NCBI GenBank assembly: GCA_950295325.1
Contig: OX485808.1
Span: 36,169,180-36,233,179 of the forward strand
DNA: 64,000 nt
DNA from: Polytrichum commune
Taxonomy: Eukaryota; Streptophyta; Polytrichopsida; Polytrichales; Polytrichaceae
Direction: 5' to 3'
Every line of letters begins with the position of its first letter. Positions within the stretch are counted from its first letter, which is position 1. The translations under genes and the position numbers were made by a program. Of this stretch, positions 33,801 through 45,226 are shown piece after piece. The notes under the pieces were generated by a model, which saw nothing but the letters and a program-made list of their open reading frames with translations, was not told the DNA's origin and made no database searches.

Positions 33801-36800
33801 TTTTCTTTGTTTTTTTTTTCCAGTCTGTGATCCAGTCATGGGTGATGATGGAAAGTTTTATGTCACGCCAGAGCTCGTTCCTGTATATCGAGAGAAGGTA
33901 CTTGTTTATTTGTCTGTCTTATTTCTTAGTAGACAAGGTGTTGGAATTGATTTGCAAAGAGGGTTTCAATGTTTTGGGCTCCTACCGTATCATTTAGTAC
34001 TATTAGAGTAGCTGGGAGACAGTAATGAGAATACAAAGTCTTATGGCCTGTGGGCCTTACGTGGTCACTCTTTTTACTCAGATACCTGTATTTGAGTGGT
34101 ATATGGCAAGGCTTGTACTTAAGAATGGACACTGAAATGACATGTGTTACGATGAGATTGGACTATGTCCTCAAAATTGTAGACACCATTCTAAGTTCAA
34201 TAGCGAACATCACTATTGGGAGGGCCTATTTGATCGTTTGAAGAGGAAGACAAGTATCTTCAGATTGACCTCTTATAACTTTCAACCTGGATTCGGAAGC
34301 TTGGAATGACAATTTTTTTCATGCATGGCAATTGCTAACTGGATGAGACAATTCCCAGTTTGATTTAACTGCCAAAATTATCTGTGGAATTGGAAAAGAT
34401 GCCCACAAATGAGCTGCTTTACCTTAAAAATCAACACAATATCAGTGTCAATGTTTTGGATTTCTAAACAGTTTTTTGTGCTCTTCAGGTTGTTCCAGTC
34501 GCATCTATGCTGACCCCCAATCAATTTGAAGCAGAACAGCTCACTGGTCGCCAGTACGATATCAACCTGTCTATTTCTTTTTCTTCTTATTTTTTTTTCC
34601 AACAAAGCTGCTTACCTACTTGTTTCTTCCTTTTTCTTTGTTTTAGGGTCTGAAAAACATTATCCTCCAATACAGCAATGGTTAACGTAGATGGGTCTTG
34701 ATAGCTTGCTTTTTCTGACTAGCCTACTTTTCTTAGGATCTGAATCACACAATTAGTATGAGATGTTTTAGCAAATCTAAATCGAGGCCATAGCAATTTT
34801 CCTCTAAATTTGCGGATCTCATATGAATAAGATATTCATTGTCAAAGTGAAGATTCTCGTGCTCATTACATGGTCATATAGATCCCCCCAATTATATTGA
34901 CTATTGAGTCTAGAATGATAAACATGTTTAGATTGCGTAGTCCAATCTCTTTTAAACACATGTCATTTTGGTCTGTCCTTGGATGCACAACTAACCACAC
35001 ACCACCCAAATATAGGAGTCTGATTAAGATAAGTAGCCAAATTAAGCACTTCTGCCTTAGAGCAGTTTGTTCATCAATCTCAATGTAAATTTGGTGGAAG
35101 AAGTTCATGAAAAATTGATGGGGGCAAGTTGGCAGGATTCGAACCGAGGCAGAGGCTTTGGAGGCTTGCTGTGATCTACATGCGGCAGGCCCGTCAAAGG
35201 TAAAACATACTTTATGCGATTTTGGATCTTGTTGAGCTAGGGAAGATTTTAAAACAATAACTCAAAATATGTGCCCCTTGATTTTTGTAAGGCTATTAGT
35301 TGGGGGTTGGGGGTTGGGGGTTGGGGCTCTGTAAACTGTAAGAAATTCAATTTGAAACGGCAAATGGTTGGAGATTAAAGAAGTGATAAGGACGGGTTGG
35401 ATTAGGAGGCAAGGAGGTGCAACTACTACTTTAATAAGATATCCACTGCTCTTGGCCATTGAAAAGTAACTTTAGCTCATAGTCAATGCTTTGATAACTA
35501 TACTTGTAAGTATTTATTGTGGTGATTAGTACACTAAATAGTCCTATTAGTGTGAGTAGAAAAACTAATGTGGAAATAATAAGTGTGGGCCACACTAATT
35601 TTCTAGTCAAGTTGGAATTAACATAGATCTAAGACCCGAGGTCTTCCCCTAAGTCTTCATGAAGACTTCCGACCAATGCATTGAATATTAGTCAAAGGAA
35701 AAAAATAGCACAAAATTAAATAAACACCCACATTAATTTTCTAGAAAATCAGTTAATGTGGCCTATGGCAATTTTCTACAAGGAATTTATGTTAATGTGG
35801 CCCACATTAATTCTAATTATGAGAATTAGCGTGGGCTCCAAAAAATTACTATGGCTCACAGCAATAGGACTATTCAGTGTAGTTGCATGTGTTCTATGTT
35901 TTTTGGTGATTTTATCACTTCTTGCATGTCTCTACTATTCCATGGAACACATAGTCATAATCTTGAAATTTCAATAGAGCTTCAATGAACACAATGTACA
36001 TGAGGGCAAATGAAGGTAGAATCACTTGGTTTTGTATGACAGAGAGAGTGTATTATTGCATATGAGCATATCTCATTCATCCAACATAAAAGCCCCAAAA
36101 CAATATGCAGTATGGAGTTTATTATTTCTAGTTGATTTGACACCAGAAAGACCCCAAATTAATCTAGTCCAATTCATTTGAGATTAATCAGCCAGAAACC
36201 TATACAAGATCAAGTTTTTCAGTTGGATGGATGAGAGGCATGCTCGTATGAGATAATTCCCTCTCTCCTTGTATGACTACCATATGTTGTCAACCTTTCA
36301 AATGATGTGGTACTCCGATAGAATTTTGTTTCTCAAGATGTTCATAGGATTATTTACAGGAGAGTCCACTATTAGAAGTAGCACTGAAATTTCTAGAGGT
36401 GAAAAACAAATGTGTTGTAACTCTTTGGTCTATGATGCATCCAGGTGGTAATCACCAGCCTTGCACTTGAGAATGAGCTAATGATCATAGGCAGCCATGT
36501 GCAAGCCAAGGTACAAGAAAAACTAGTTTTATTTTATTTATATGTTTTTCTTCCATTGATTGAGGGCTTTCCTGTTGGATTTGACAAAAGTACATTCAAC
36601 CAATGCCTTTGGGCCCTACTTTTGTATGGGGAACGTTAGCCAACGTCTTGTGTCTGTCAAATTCCATTTATTTCTCTTGTTTTTACATGTGCTGTCTTTT
36701 TCTTTGATTTATGATCTCGTACTTGTACTTTAACTTTGTCCAATTGTTTGTGGGGTGGTTTGATTTTGATTCCAGGGAGAAGCACCTAAACAGTTCAAGA

Positions 36801-38332
36801 TAACAGTACCAAGGCTCCATTCGTACTTTACGGTACTTTCAATACCTGGAGGATGAAATTTATAAATTTCCAACTTAAAAGTCGTGAATGCATGTTTACC
36901 TTTGTGTACCATTGAATTTGTTTGACTCTCCAGAACTTATTTTTGTAGTTGTTTGCTTGCTGGGTTACCAACTCTGAGCTCAAGACCAATGTCAATTGGT
37001 CTTATCATACATTTTATGGTTTATGTTTTTAAGGTCTAGTTTGTGATGATTTGGTCGGCTGATGTATTTTTAATCGTGATGACAGGGCACTGGAGATTTA
37101 ATGACAGCACTTCTACTGGGATGGAGCCATGTGAGTTGCAATGATATTTTTTTTGAGTTCTGACGATCATACTTTTGTTGCCAGAGCATTCTTAAGAATG
37201 TGCTCTCTTTCTATTCTAGTTTCAAGAACAAATTTTCAAGAAATAAGGTCCTCGAGTATATGCATGAATGCAATCAAGCATTGTTGACTGGCAATGTGTT
37301 TTCATCAGTCGACATTGCATTGTTACCTATCTCTTTGGGACACAAAAATCCTTCATCCATCTACCAAGATTCATTCGAATAGGTGCGTGAGTCCCAAATG
37401 GAATCATTCTTAGGTATTTCGGATTACCAGAGAATTATTCCAAGTGCATTGAAACTTTAATAGGCCACTTAAGAATGATATGGTAATTTTATCAATCACA
37501 TTTCCTTTTTCTTATGCTACAGAAGTACCCAGATGACCTGGAGAAAGCCGCAGAATTGGCAGTGTCAAGCCTCCAGGTATGAGACGAATAATTGAAATGT
37601 AAATTCTTGTGGACATTTACACTTGGCTCTTTGTGTTGTGTGTGTGTTTTTGTAAATGATAAATTTTCAAGCTATCGAGGGTAGACCTTCTGTGTTTTTG
37701 GAGCTTTGGAGTGTTTTCGGTAACGATGGGTATGGTAAGCAGGCCCAATTTGGTTACTTATCTAAAATTAGACATCTATATTTGAGTGGTGTGTGGATCT
37801 AAGGACGGACACCAAAATAGCATCATGTATTTAAAGAGATCGGACTATCTGCTCAAAATCTGTTAACTTTTCTAGGTTCAACAATCAACATCATAATTGG
37901 GGGGCATCTATATGATTATCTAATAAGAAGAGGATCGTCTCTTAAATAATGAATAAGATATTCATATGAGCATTGAAAACTAGGCCTCGATTTGGATTTG
38001 CTAGGTAATTATCTCGCACCAATTGTGTGTTGTAATGTCCTAGGAGAAGTGGGTGCAGACCTAAAAGTGTCCATTTTAAGGCCCGCTTAACTTTGTACAA
38101 GAAAGGATGAGATTATCAACAGATTGCAATATATCGAATCCTAAATTCTGAACCCTGAACCCTAATACATGATTTTGTGTTATGCTAGTCGGTGTTGAAA
38201 CACACAGCAGGGGATTACGAGGACGCGGGGTTGCAACCAAATGTACCCAAGAAGCATCTTGAGCTGCGGCTCATTCAAAGCCACAACGAAATCCGATCTC
38301 CGCAAGTGACTTTCCCAGCTGAGAGGTTGTAG
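30855..38332 (+). CDS. PDXK: Pyridoxal kinase (SOS4-like; 12 exons)
   Basis: ATP-dependent kinase of the vitamin B6 salvage pathway (pyridoxal, pyridoxine and pyridoxamine to their 5'-phosphates), ribokinase superfamily. Exons: 30855-30929, 31158-31251, 32926-33030, 33475-33558, 33824-33897, 34489-34553, 35136-35199, 36445-36510, 36776-36832, 37086-37130, 37523-37576, 38189-38332. All are GT-AG, phases close, 308 aa, close to plant SOS4. Seen: [20 protein letters not shown] at the start, [39 protein letters not shown] (from residue 120), [28 protein letters not shown], and the anion-hole/catalytic [15 protein letters not shown] with Asp232. No transit peptide is obvious, so probably cytosolic. 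Exon 6 ends CGCCA before GTACGA. Introns contain family A copies, the segment shared with PIG-A and a G-quadruplex motif. Confidence 0.96.
31440..32650 (+). repeat. Segment in PDXK intron 2 shared with PIG-A intron 1
   Basis: Counterpart of 17740-18980; same order and orientation, ~85-90% alike by eye. It carries a (TTG)n tract at about 32201-32219 that is longer than in the other copy. Confidence 0.85.
34070..34240 (+). repeat. Family A left half in PDXK intron 5
   Basis: TTTACTCAGATACCTGTATT, TGAGTGGTATATGGCAAGG, GGACACTGAAATGACATGTG: matches the first half of the family, then stops. Confidence 0.65.
34685..35060 (-). repeat. Family A element, near full length, in PDXK intron 6
   Basis: Reverse orientation. 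Runs from GTAGATGGGTCTTGATAG through GATATTCATTGTCAAAGTGA to CACTTCTGCCTTA. One of the best-preserved copies. Confidence 0.8.
35302..35326 (+). other. G-quadruplex motif in PDXK intron 7
   Basis: Four G-runs (5, 5, 5 and 4 G) separated by TT, on the coding strand, so present in the pre-mRNA. Loops are only 2 nt. Confidence 0.8.
35532..35879. mobile_element. 348-bp TIR element in PDXK intron 7
   Basis: Left end CACTAAATAGTCCTATTAGT; reverse complement of right end CACTGAATAGTCCTATTGCT; both continue GTGAG. TA flanks both sides (35530-35531, 35880-35881). The interior has several copies of the motif AATGTGG/CCACATTAAT. TA duplication suggests Tc1/mariner-type, but the CAC terminus would also suit other groups. 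Confidence 0.7.
37735..38097 (+). repeat. Family A element in PDXK intron 11
   Basis: Runs from GCAGGCCCAATTTGGTTACT through CATCTATATTTGAGTGGTGT to GGCCCGCTTAAC. Confidence 0.75.
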
Positions 38333-38553
38333 TTGAAGTTGGAGTAGACTTACTTAAAAATCAGAATTTGTGAAGTAGCCTTTATTTTATTAGAGCTCAC
38401 GTGCAATGGAGCAAGCGGCAACTGGTCTTTTAGAGGAGATTTTCTAACCCTGTTTCCTTTAAGCTTGTGCAGAAGGAACAAAGAGCTTTTGATATTAATA
38501 ACTCTATTGAGACTGTAAAGTCTTTGTATTCTTGATGGGCCTAAACTGACGAT

Positions 38554-38559
38554 AATAAA
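38554..38559 (+). terminator. Possible poly(A) signal of PDXK
   Basis: AATAAA 222 bases after the PDXK stop codon; reasonable spacing for a plant 3' UTR. Confidence 0.4.
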
Positions 38560-39957
38560 AGTTAGTTTAGCCTGTTGCATTACTTCTATTTGGTTGCAGA
38601 TGCTTGTGATGTTTTAAGTTTGCATGGCTTGTGTTTCTTGTTGAAGTGATTTAAACATAACAGGCATGGTTTTACACGGACTTTAGAAAAGTGACATGAA
38701 GAGTACCCAGTTAGAATGGGAAAAGTCCTCCTGAATGACCTCTTAATCGCAAAGTCCTCCAAAGAGGTATGAAAACTCCCTATTTGGTGCCAGATAGGAC
38801 TTTGTGGATAACTTTATTATGTGACAGATGATAATTAGATTGCTGCATCGCACCATTGAATGAGACAATTTCAAAAGAATCACTTTAAGTCACTCCTCCA
38901 CTAAATTTGTGCATTCAAGCATAATTTAACAATGGATTGAACTTGTATCACTTTGCATTCTCTTCATGTTGGAATAAACTGGTATAAAGGTCATGGTGCG
39001 ATGTTGGGAGGATGATTATAATCATAGCTTTCAAGAAGCTTAAAATTAAAGTCCTTCAAATTTTATGCTGGAACTAGCACCCTCCTAGGAGCAGCAGTTT
39101 ACAAATGAATCTTAAACCCTAAACCCCATCATTCCACTAAATAGGATACACCACTTCCAACAAACCTTGCTACTTCTTGCTGTCGATATGATTCTACAAC
39201 CATGTTGGCTTTTGAATTGGGATGGAAGTTAGGCTTAACCAAGTACACTGCCCAAACATGAACCATGTAAACTGGATCAAAAAAACATATAATTTTCCAC
39301 ACCTAAATTTTTAATTGACAGGAATTAATAAGGATGACTCACATGGACTCGATGCCCATATATTTTGAGTAGGTCTGAGTAGGCAATCCACTCTCAATCC
39401 ATTTGAATGACGTGAAGCTCAATTAATTGGTACATCAAAAAATATTGTTGTATGAAATCATACCAACTCAACTCAAGATTTGACTCAATCGATTGTGTCC
39501 TACAATATATATTTTTATCACTGAGACTACCTACCTCACAATCATAACAGAATCTGTGAGATGTTGAAGTTGAAGTGTCACAAGTACTATTATGGTAGGT
39601 GCGCCGGTGACCTATTATGGTTTATTTCTAACGTATAGGTCCATATCTAAGTCCAAACTGTAGACATGTAGAAATCCAAAAGAAATTCATATTACGTTAT
39701 CTATGAATTTTGTTTCAAGAATTCAGAAGGCATCCACCATGACTTGCAAAATAACAAGTGTAATTCACATGTTTCTCATTTAACCAATTGAAAAAGGATT
39801 CACATTAAACTAGTCTTTTAGTTCAATCAGAGTTTTGGATTTCTACTTGAAAATCAAACAATACATGAGATTTGGTTTTTTGTCGATAGTTTATTTCAAG
39901 AAGTAAATGAGCTAATAGGATCTGAGATTTATAAATCAATTGTCTTTGACAACTTCT
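38560..39957. other. Intergenic region PDXK - orphan ORF
   Basis: No conserved coding segment or well-bounded repeat seen. Confidence 0.45.
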
Positions 39958-41325
39958 TTAGTCTCCATCCACTCCACCCACATCACAAAGGGCCTTTAGT
40001 TCGCAGAAGCCATTTTGCAGCAACTCCAATTGTCTTTGCATGCTATCAAGGATATTGCAGTCTTTTCCAAACATTTTGTAATATTGCAGTAACAATCCAA
40101 GTAACTCTTCATTTGCGGCATTTAATTGGTTTTTCTTATCTTCGATGTCCTTCATTTCGGCTTCAATCTTGCTAGCGATTGCTGTTTTCTCCTCCAACAA
40201 ATCATCATGCCATTTTGTAGCATCTTCCAACTCAGTCGAAAAAAACATTGCATCCTTATTTCCCTTCACCCCACCCACTTCTTTATCCGCCTTTAGATGT
40301 GCAATAACATCTCTCAAACGATGTGTTGAGTCTACAATGGCCTCATCAACTGTGGCTTGTTGAGAACAAAGATCATTGTATGTGGCGATTGCATCTTTAC
40401 ATGTCATGCACGTCGATAAAGCATTCTCTATATTTTTTTGCAAGTTGGCTTTCGAACCTAGAGTGCAATGCAATAGAGACTCGTACGCGGACATTGATGT
40501 TGTGAGACCTTGCAATTTCTCATCCAACCTAGGATGGTTGATAATCAAGTCCAAGTGATCTTCATTTGCCTTGCTCACCTTTTGTGCCTCATTCACCACT
40601 TGTTGAGCCTCAGATCGCGTTGATGGCTGTTTGACATCATCTTCTTTGTTGATGTTTGTTTTATATTGCATAGACATTGATGTCACAGGTCCATGGAGCT
40701 CTTGATCTAATCTTGGATTATTGCATCCAACGTCCATCTGTTCCTTGTTTACATCACATACATTTTCAACTTGCACTTGTGAGGTCTTGGGAGTCATCAG
40801 TAGCTTTTTCCCTTCATTCTCTTTGTTGTTATTTACTTGATTCTTATACATACTCATACCATCATCGTTTCCCATCTCCTCTTTCTCCATCCGCATACTT
40901 ACTTTGCTTCTTTTTCGAGGCGCTTCAGAATCAAGCTCAGCATTGATTGAACTCAATCTTCTTTGCGTTTTTTTTTTCAAACGATTACTCTTTTTTTTGC
41001 TTTCAGTATCCACTGCAAATGTTGCCCAATCAATTGGAATTCCTTTTTTCTCGGCCAAGATAGCTTTAGCAAACCTCAAGCCAAACTCATGCACTTTCAC
41101 TCGGTGAATGATAGACCAAAGTTTTTTAATGCGGTGATTCAACCTTGTGTCAGGATGTGACGGATTGAAAAGAAATCCACGCTTTGGCTTCCTGGGTCCC
41201 CAAACTTCTACACACTCACTTTCAGTTACATGTTCATCTTGTAACTCATTTGGATCAAGCCCTTTTGCAGGCAAGCCCAATACATCTCTAAAATACTTCA
41301 AGTCCCTCTTTCGGTACGAAGCCAT
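39958..41325 (-). CDS. Orphan single-exon gene: basic, coiled-coil protein of unknown function
   Basis: 455 aa if started at MASYRKRDLKYF (41325); the frame stays open upstream to an ATG at 41490, which would give 510 aa. I do not recognise the family. The N-terminal ~100 residues look globular and conserved-like (FRDVLGLPAKGLDPNELQDE, VWGPRKPKRGFLFNPSHPD, VHEFGLRFAKAILAEKKG). A Lys/Arg-rich stretch with likely nuclear signals follows (KKKSNRLKKKTQRR, PRKRSK). Next comes a polar linker containing two related motifs (NPRLDQELHGPVTSMSM and HPRLDEKLQGLTTSMSA). The last ~130 residues are strongly heptad-like (ELEDATKWHDDLLEEKTAIA, DIEDKKNQLNAANEELLGLL). Long open frame, ordered composition and internal motif duplication argue for a real, recent coding sequence. 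It could be a host gene, a retrocopy or a transposon protein. No intron needed. Confidence 0.7.
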   Translation of the reverse strand: MASYRKRDLKYFRDVLGLPAKGLDPNELQDEHVTESECVEVWGPRKPKRGFLFNPSHPDTRLNHRIKKLWSIIHRVKVHEFGLRFAKAILAEKKGIPIDWATFAVDTESKKKSNRLKKKTQRRLSSINAELDSEAPRKRSKVSMRMEKEEMGNDDGMSMYKNQVNNNKENEGKKLLMTPKTSQVQVENVCDVNKEQMDVGCNNPRLDQELHGPVTSMSMQYKTNINKEDDVKQPSTRSEAQQVVNEAQKVSKANEDHLDLIINHPRLDEKLQGLTTSMSAYESLLHCTLGSKANLQKNIENALSTCMTCKDAIATYNDLCSQQATVDEAIVDSTHRLRDVIAHLKADKEVGGVKGNKDAMFFSTELEDATKWHDDLLEEKTAIASKIEAEMKDIEDKKNQLNAANEELLGLLLQYYKMFGKDCNILDSMQRQLELLQNGFCELKALCDVGGVDGD

Positions 41326-43375
41326 GAACAAAGAATCGAGGTAGAAATATTGATTGATGATTCCAACCCTAAGTTGCAATTTGTGATGGATTCCTTTACA
41401 TATTTGTACATGAAATCTGGTCCAAGCTGTGTTAGCATCAGTGACTATGAACAAAATGGATTCCACATGCCAAGAGTATGGGCAATGCAATCATGTATCT
41501 ACTCATTTCTTGAATATATAGTTAATCGCTTACTTTTTCTTTTAAAAAAGTAAAAGAAAAAAGTAAAATCCATATAGATAGAAAATGGTTAAAAGCATAA
41601 TAAAATGGTGAAATAAAGTATACAAAGAAGGTGAAATAGCATAATTTAATCTTAAATTAGAAAATAGAAATTACAAGATAATTGATGCGATTTATTCCAA
41701 TGTTGGATTGGTATATAAGTGGATGCAAGGGTATAAATAATCAACATCAATAATGGTATCAGAGAATTTACATGTGGGTATCCTAATTTTAATATCAATA
41801 AATTTTGATGTTTGGTTGGTATATCAAGGAGAGATAATCCTCGTATACTATAGGTAGATAGCCTTCCCGGTTTTAAATAATCTTAAAAAGTACATGCCAT
41901 ATTATTTTGGAGGATATAGAATTTTTTGTTGAACTTATTTTTATTTACCTTCCACGATTGCCTAAATATGGCAAGATTTCTAGTCTACACAAGATTATGC
42001 AATGTTGGTAGTTCATTGTTGATTATCATGTGAAGAAGGTGTTCATGCTATATTCAAGGTCATCTTAACTAATCGCAAAGTATATGTTTAAGCATTGCAA
42101 GACTATGTCCTCAACATTTTTTTGGACCTAAATTCCATAGAAGGTGAGCTTATCTAGAATTGTATCCAACTAGAAAAAGTTGGAAAATGAAACAAAGTAC
42201 CACCTAGTTTTCAAGAATTTTTACAAAAGATAGAAAACATTTTGACAATAATTTTCAAGAGATGTAGGAGATTTGAGGAGAAAATATTTTACCACATATT
42301 GTAAACCCATATTGATACTAGGACAAAATTAGGTTGTATGTCTCACATGTGTACTGGCAATCTAAATAATATCTAACTCCTAAATATCACACAAGGCACC
42401 CATCCTCCCGACAATATCTTTGTAGATTTCATGGTACACGTCATCACTTGGTTCTCCCATAAATTTACAATCCAAAAAGTTAGAGCCCACACATGTATCC
42501 ACAACAATGACCAAGACATAAACTAGCATAAACAACGACCAAGAAACATGTGGACATACTAGCTATTGATGGCACAACCAAACCCACCATCTCCCCAGTA
42601 CCACATAATAGACTCACGGTAGAGAAAGCTAGACAATTTTTTATGCTAAAAAGTGGATCTCCAATGACCAATTCCACCACAAACTATCCAACTCCATCTA
42701 GAGAACAAAATAAACCACAAATGCACAAATTACACAAATATTAAAAACAGATCAACCCGATACATAGGAAACCTTACATGTGACACTACACGCTCAGAAA
42801 TGTTGGCAACAACAAAGACCACCCCCAAGATAACAACATCCCACCTTGGCCCCTACAATGCTCACGCCAAACAACAAGATGCACTTGCCTAACAAGAATA
42901 CGTCCGGACATATGTATATACAAGGAGTAACACAAGAACAAACCAGCCCAATCACACCATCCCCTAATCCTAGCCTCTCAAATAATAAAATTCGCATTCA
43001 CACACATGTAATTTATGGACTAAGCCATTAAAATTAAATAAGCCAAATATAACCCTCTTATAATCGCAATTAAGGCACATGGTTGGACAGTAAACCCACT
43101 CATAATCATTACTGCAAGAGTCCACTGGTCCATCCATGCACGAAGCCTGGAACTACTCAAAAACCTACACAAACTTCTTCAGCTCATCAAAAAAAAAATG
43201 ATGAACATACATCACAGTGCTATACAACACCTAACATACTTAATCCTCAACAAAAGGAAACTAGACAACAAACAAGACCATATACAACCGCCAACATAAG
43301 GGCTCTATGATGATATTAGCTAAACTCCCTAAACTAAGCCCACCTACCGCAAATTTAGGCATTAAACCATTCTTC
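41326..43375. other. Gene-free AT-rich region
   Basis: No conserved protein recognised. Contains a family C copy (41690-41860) and A/C-rich sequence at 42360-43330, whose short ORFs show no motif. Confidence 0.5.
41690..41860 (+). repeat. Family C repeat with a tRNA-Met primer-binding-like motif
   Basis: Related to 22990-23400 (AATAATCAACATCA, TTTGATGTTTGGTTGGTATA). It contains TGGTATCAGAG at about 41755, identical to the primer-binding site used by many Copia retrotransposons, shortly after a TGTTGGATTGG...CAACA stretch that could be an LTR remnant. Confidence 0.4.
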
Positions 43376-43733
43376 TGAATCATGGAGACTCTTCTACATG
43401 GATTCCTACATGGCATTAAATGGATCGTGTTTCATGGTCACTTGGACTATTTTCAAAAACCATCTCTTGGAGTAGGCTTAACACAAAATTGGGAGACCAT
43501 GGCACCCCAAATGCTCAGAGTTGATTTATTTTATTTTATCATGTGTGAGGACCTGCATGAATAGAAATTCCTTGAAATAACATTTGGTTAAGGGCCCAAT
43601 CACATATGATTTCACACTACACTTGAGGATCCGTGACCACACTACATGCTTTTGAAGGTGTCTTGGGGAAGGCCTTTCTTTGGGCTCTCACAATTTCCTG
43701 GTCACGGCTCTTGGCTCATGCGTGAAGTGGCCC
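43376..43733. mobile_element. Family B element, truncated copy
   Basis: Reverse-complement relative of 8459-8956. Shared blocks include CTACATGGCATTAAATGGA, TTTTCAAAAACCATCTCTTG, AAAATTGGGAGACCATGGCA and GGATCCGTGACCACACTACA. The intact end reads GCGTGAAGTGGCCC followed by TTA; the other end is missing. Confidence 0.7.
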
Positions 43734-44713
43734 TTACTATAGCCAATTTGGTTGCATGGCCCTTGCAGCCTTTATCCCGAAAGGACCATGAGACCATATT
43801 TGGTGTTTTCCACATTTTTACTTGGTCCACAAGCTTTGTTTCAAACCCAAATAGTAATGTATAAACACTAGGGGATCGGTCTTGCAAGGCTTTATCTTTT
43901 GGCCAAAAATAAAGTCATTTGATAGTAATTTGCTAGTTTTCTAGTTCTTTAAAAAATGATGACATTTATGCACACAGTGCATAAAGATGATTTGAGATAA
44001 AATCCTAAATTAACACCCACTTTAACATCCCCAATTGAAAACATGAAAATTGTTGTAACTTGTTCACTCTACACGTAATCCTTTAGGGTTAACATACCAT
44101 TGCAATCTGATTATCATCCCATCACCAAAATATTCATGAAGATAGATGCCTATCAATACTATCACATAGAATTGCAGCCCAACTGACCAAGATTTGCTAT
44201 GTGAAATGAGATTATGACAAGAAATACCTCAAGAAATTGGTCAACCTAGACTACCATCAATTTGGTGAGGTGTCACCACAAGATTTGTTGATTTGTTGAT
44301 TAATGCTTGTTTAAGAATACGACCTCACTAGACGATACACCCCATTCCCACTATTTTTTTTTGAATTTGTAAGTCGCTCATTAAATATATATATTTATTG
44401 GGAGAGGATGCTTATTACCATATGCAATTGTTGGCCAAAATGCATGACCTTTTTATAGATTTACTATGTACATAACACTTATATGAAACTTGGGGTCATA
44501 TATAGCCCCATATGCATTTTTAGGGGTTAAATTATTAAATAACCCTAAGGAGCCATATGACCACCCTCTCTTGTGGACCCATCAGAGTTGCATCCCTTCT
44601 CTTCATTACACCATGCCCTAGGGCGTGGTCAAGGATGCTCTACGAACATACACTCTAGTCACTCCGGCCTCCTCCGGAGACCGGAGTTCTTTCTCTGCAT
44701 CCCTTCTCTTCAT
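43734..44713. other. Gene-free region
   Basis: AT-rich, with no conserved coding sequence. CATCCCTTCTCTTCATT occurs twice (about 44590 and 44698), so part of the flank of the next element is duplicated. Confidence 0.45.
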
Positions 44714-44721
44714 TTTGCTTG

Positions 44722-45218
44722 CACGGGTAGATCACTCTAAGGCATTTTTGTGCACCACGTGCGGCTGGGGGTTTTTTGTTTTGGGGCTATGTACCTTCAG
44801 GGGTTGAATTAAAGTCTCCCTATAATTACTTAAATTTCAAAAATAGCCCATTTGTTTGCACCCTTTCATTACTTATATTGTCCAAGTCACTGCAATTTTT
44901 TGTACTCTATATTCCTTTTAAGTAATTTTGGATAGATGGAAATCCCAATTATCATCCATCCCCGTGAGTCCTAAACCCATTTACATACCATACTAAACAT
45001 ACCTTCTAGGATCCTTATCTTCAACCCCTATATTAATTTTACAAAAAAATAATGGCCCGCGTTTTATGTCCATCTAACTTACTTATAATGGGACTGTCTA
45101 CATTTAATGGCCCCTTCATTACTTGGAATTCCTTTATAATTTTTATTTCAAATGATTTTAATCCTCTATATATTATGCCGCACGTCGTTTTTAAAATGCA
45201 CTAAGTGATCTACCCGTG
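44722..45218. mobile_element. 497-bp hAT-like MITE with 8-bp target duplication
   Basis: Ends are CACGGGTAGATCACT and its inverse AGTGATCTACCCGTG; the similarity continues inward (GCATTTT ... ACGTGCGGC on both sides). It is flanked by the identical 8-mer TTTGCTTG at 44714-44721 and 45219-45226. An 8-bp duplication is typical of hAT. No transposase ORF. Confidence 0.85.
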
Positions 45219-45226
45219 TTTGCTTG

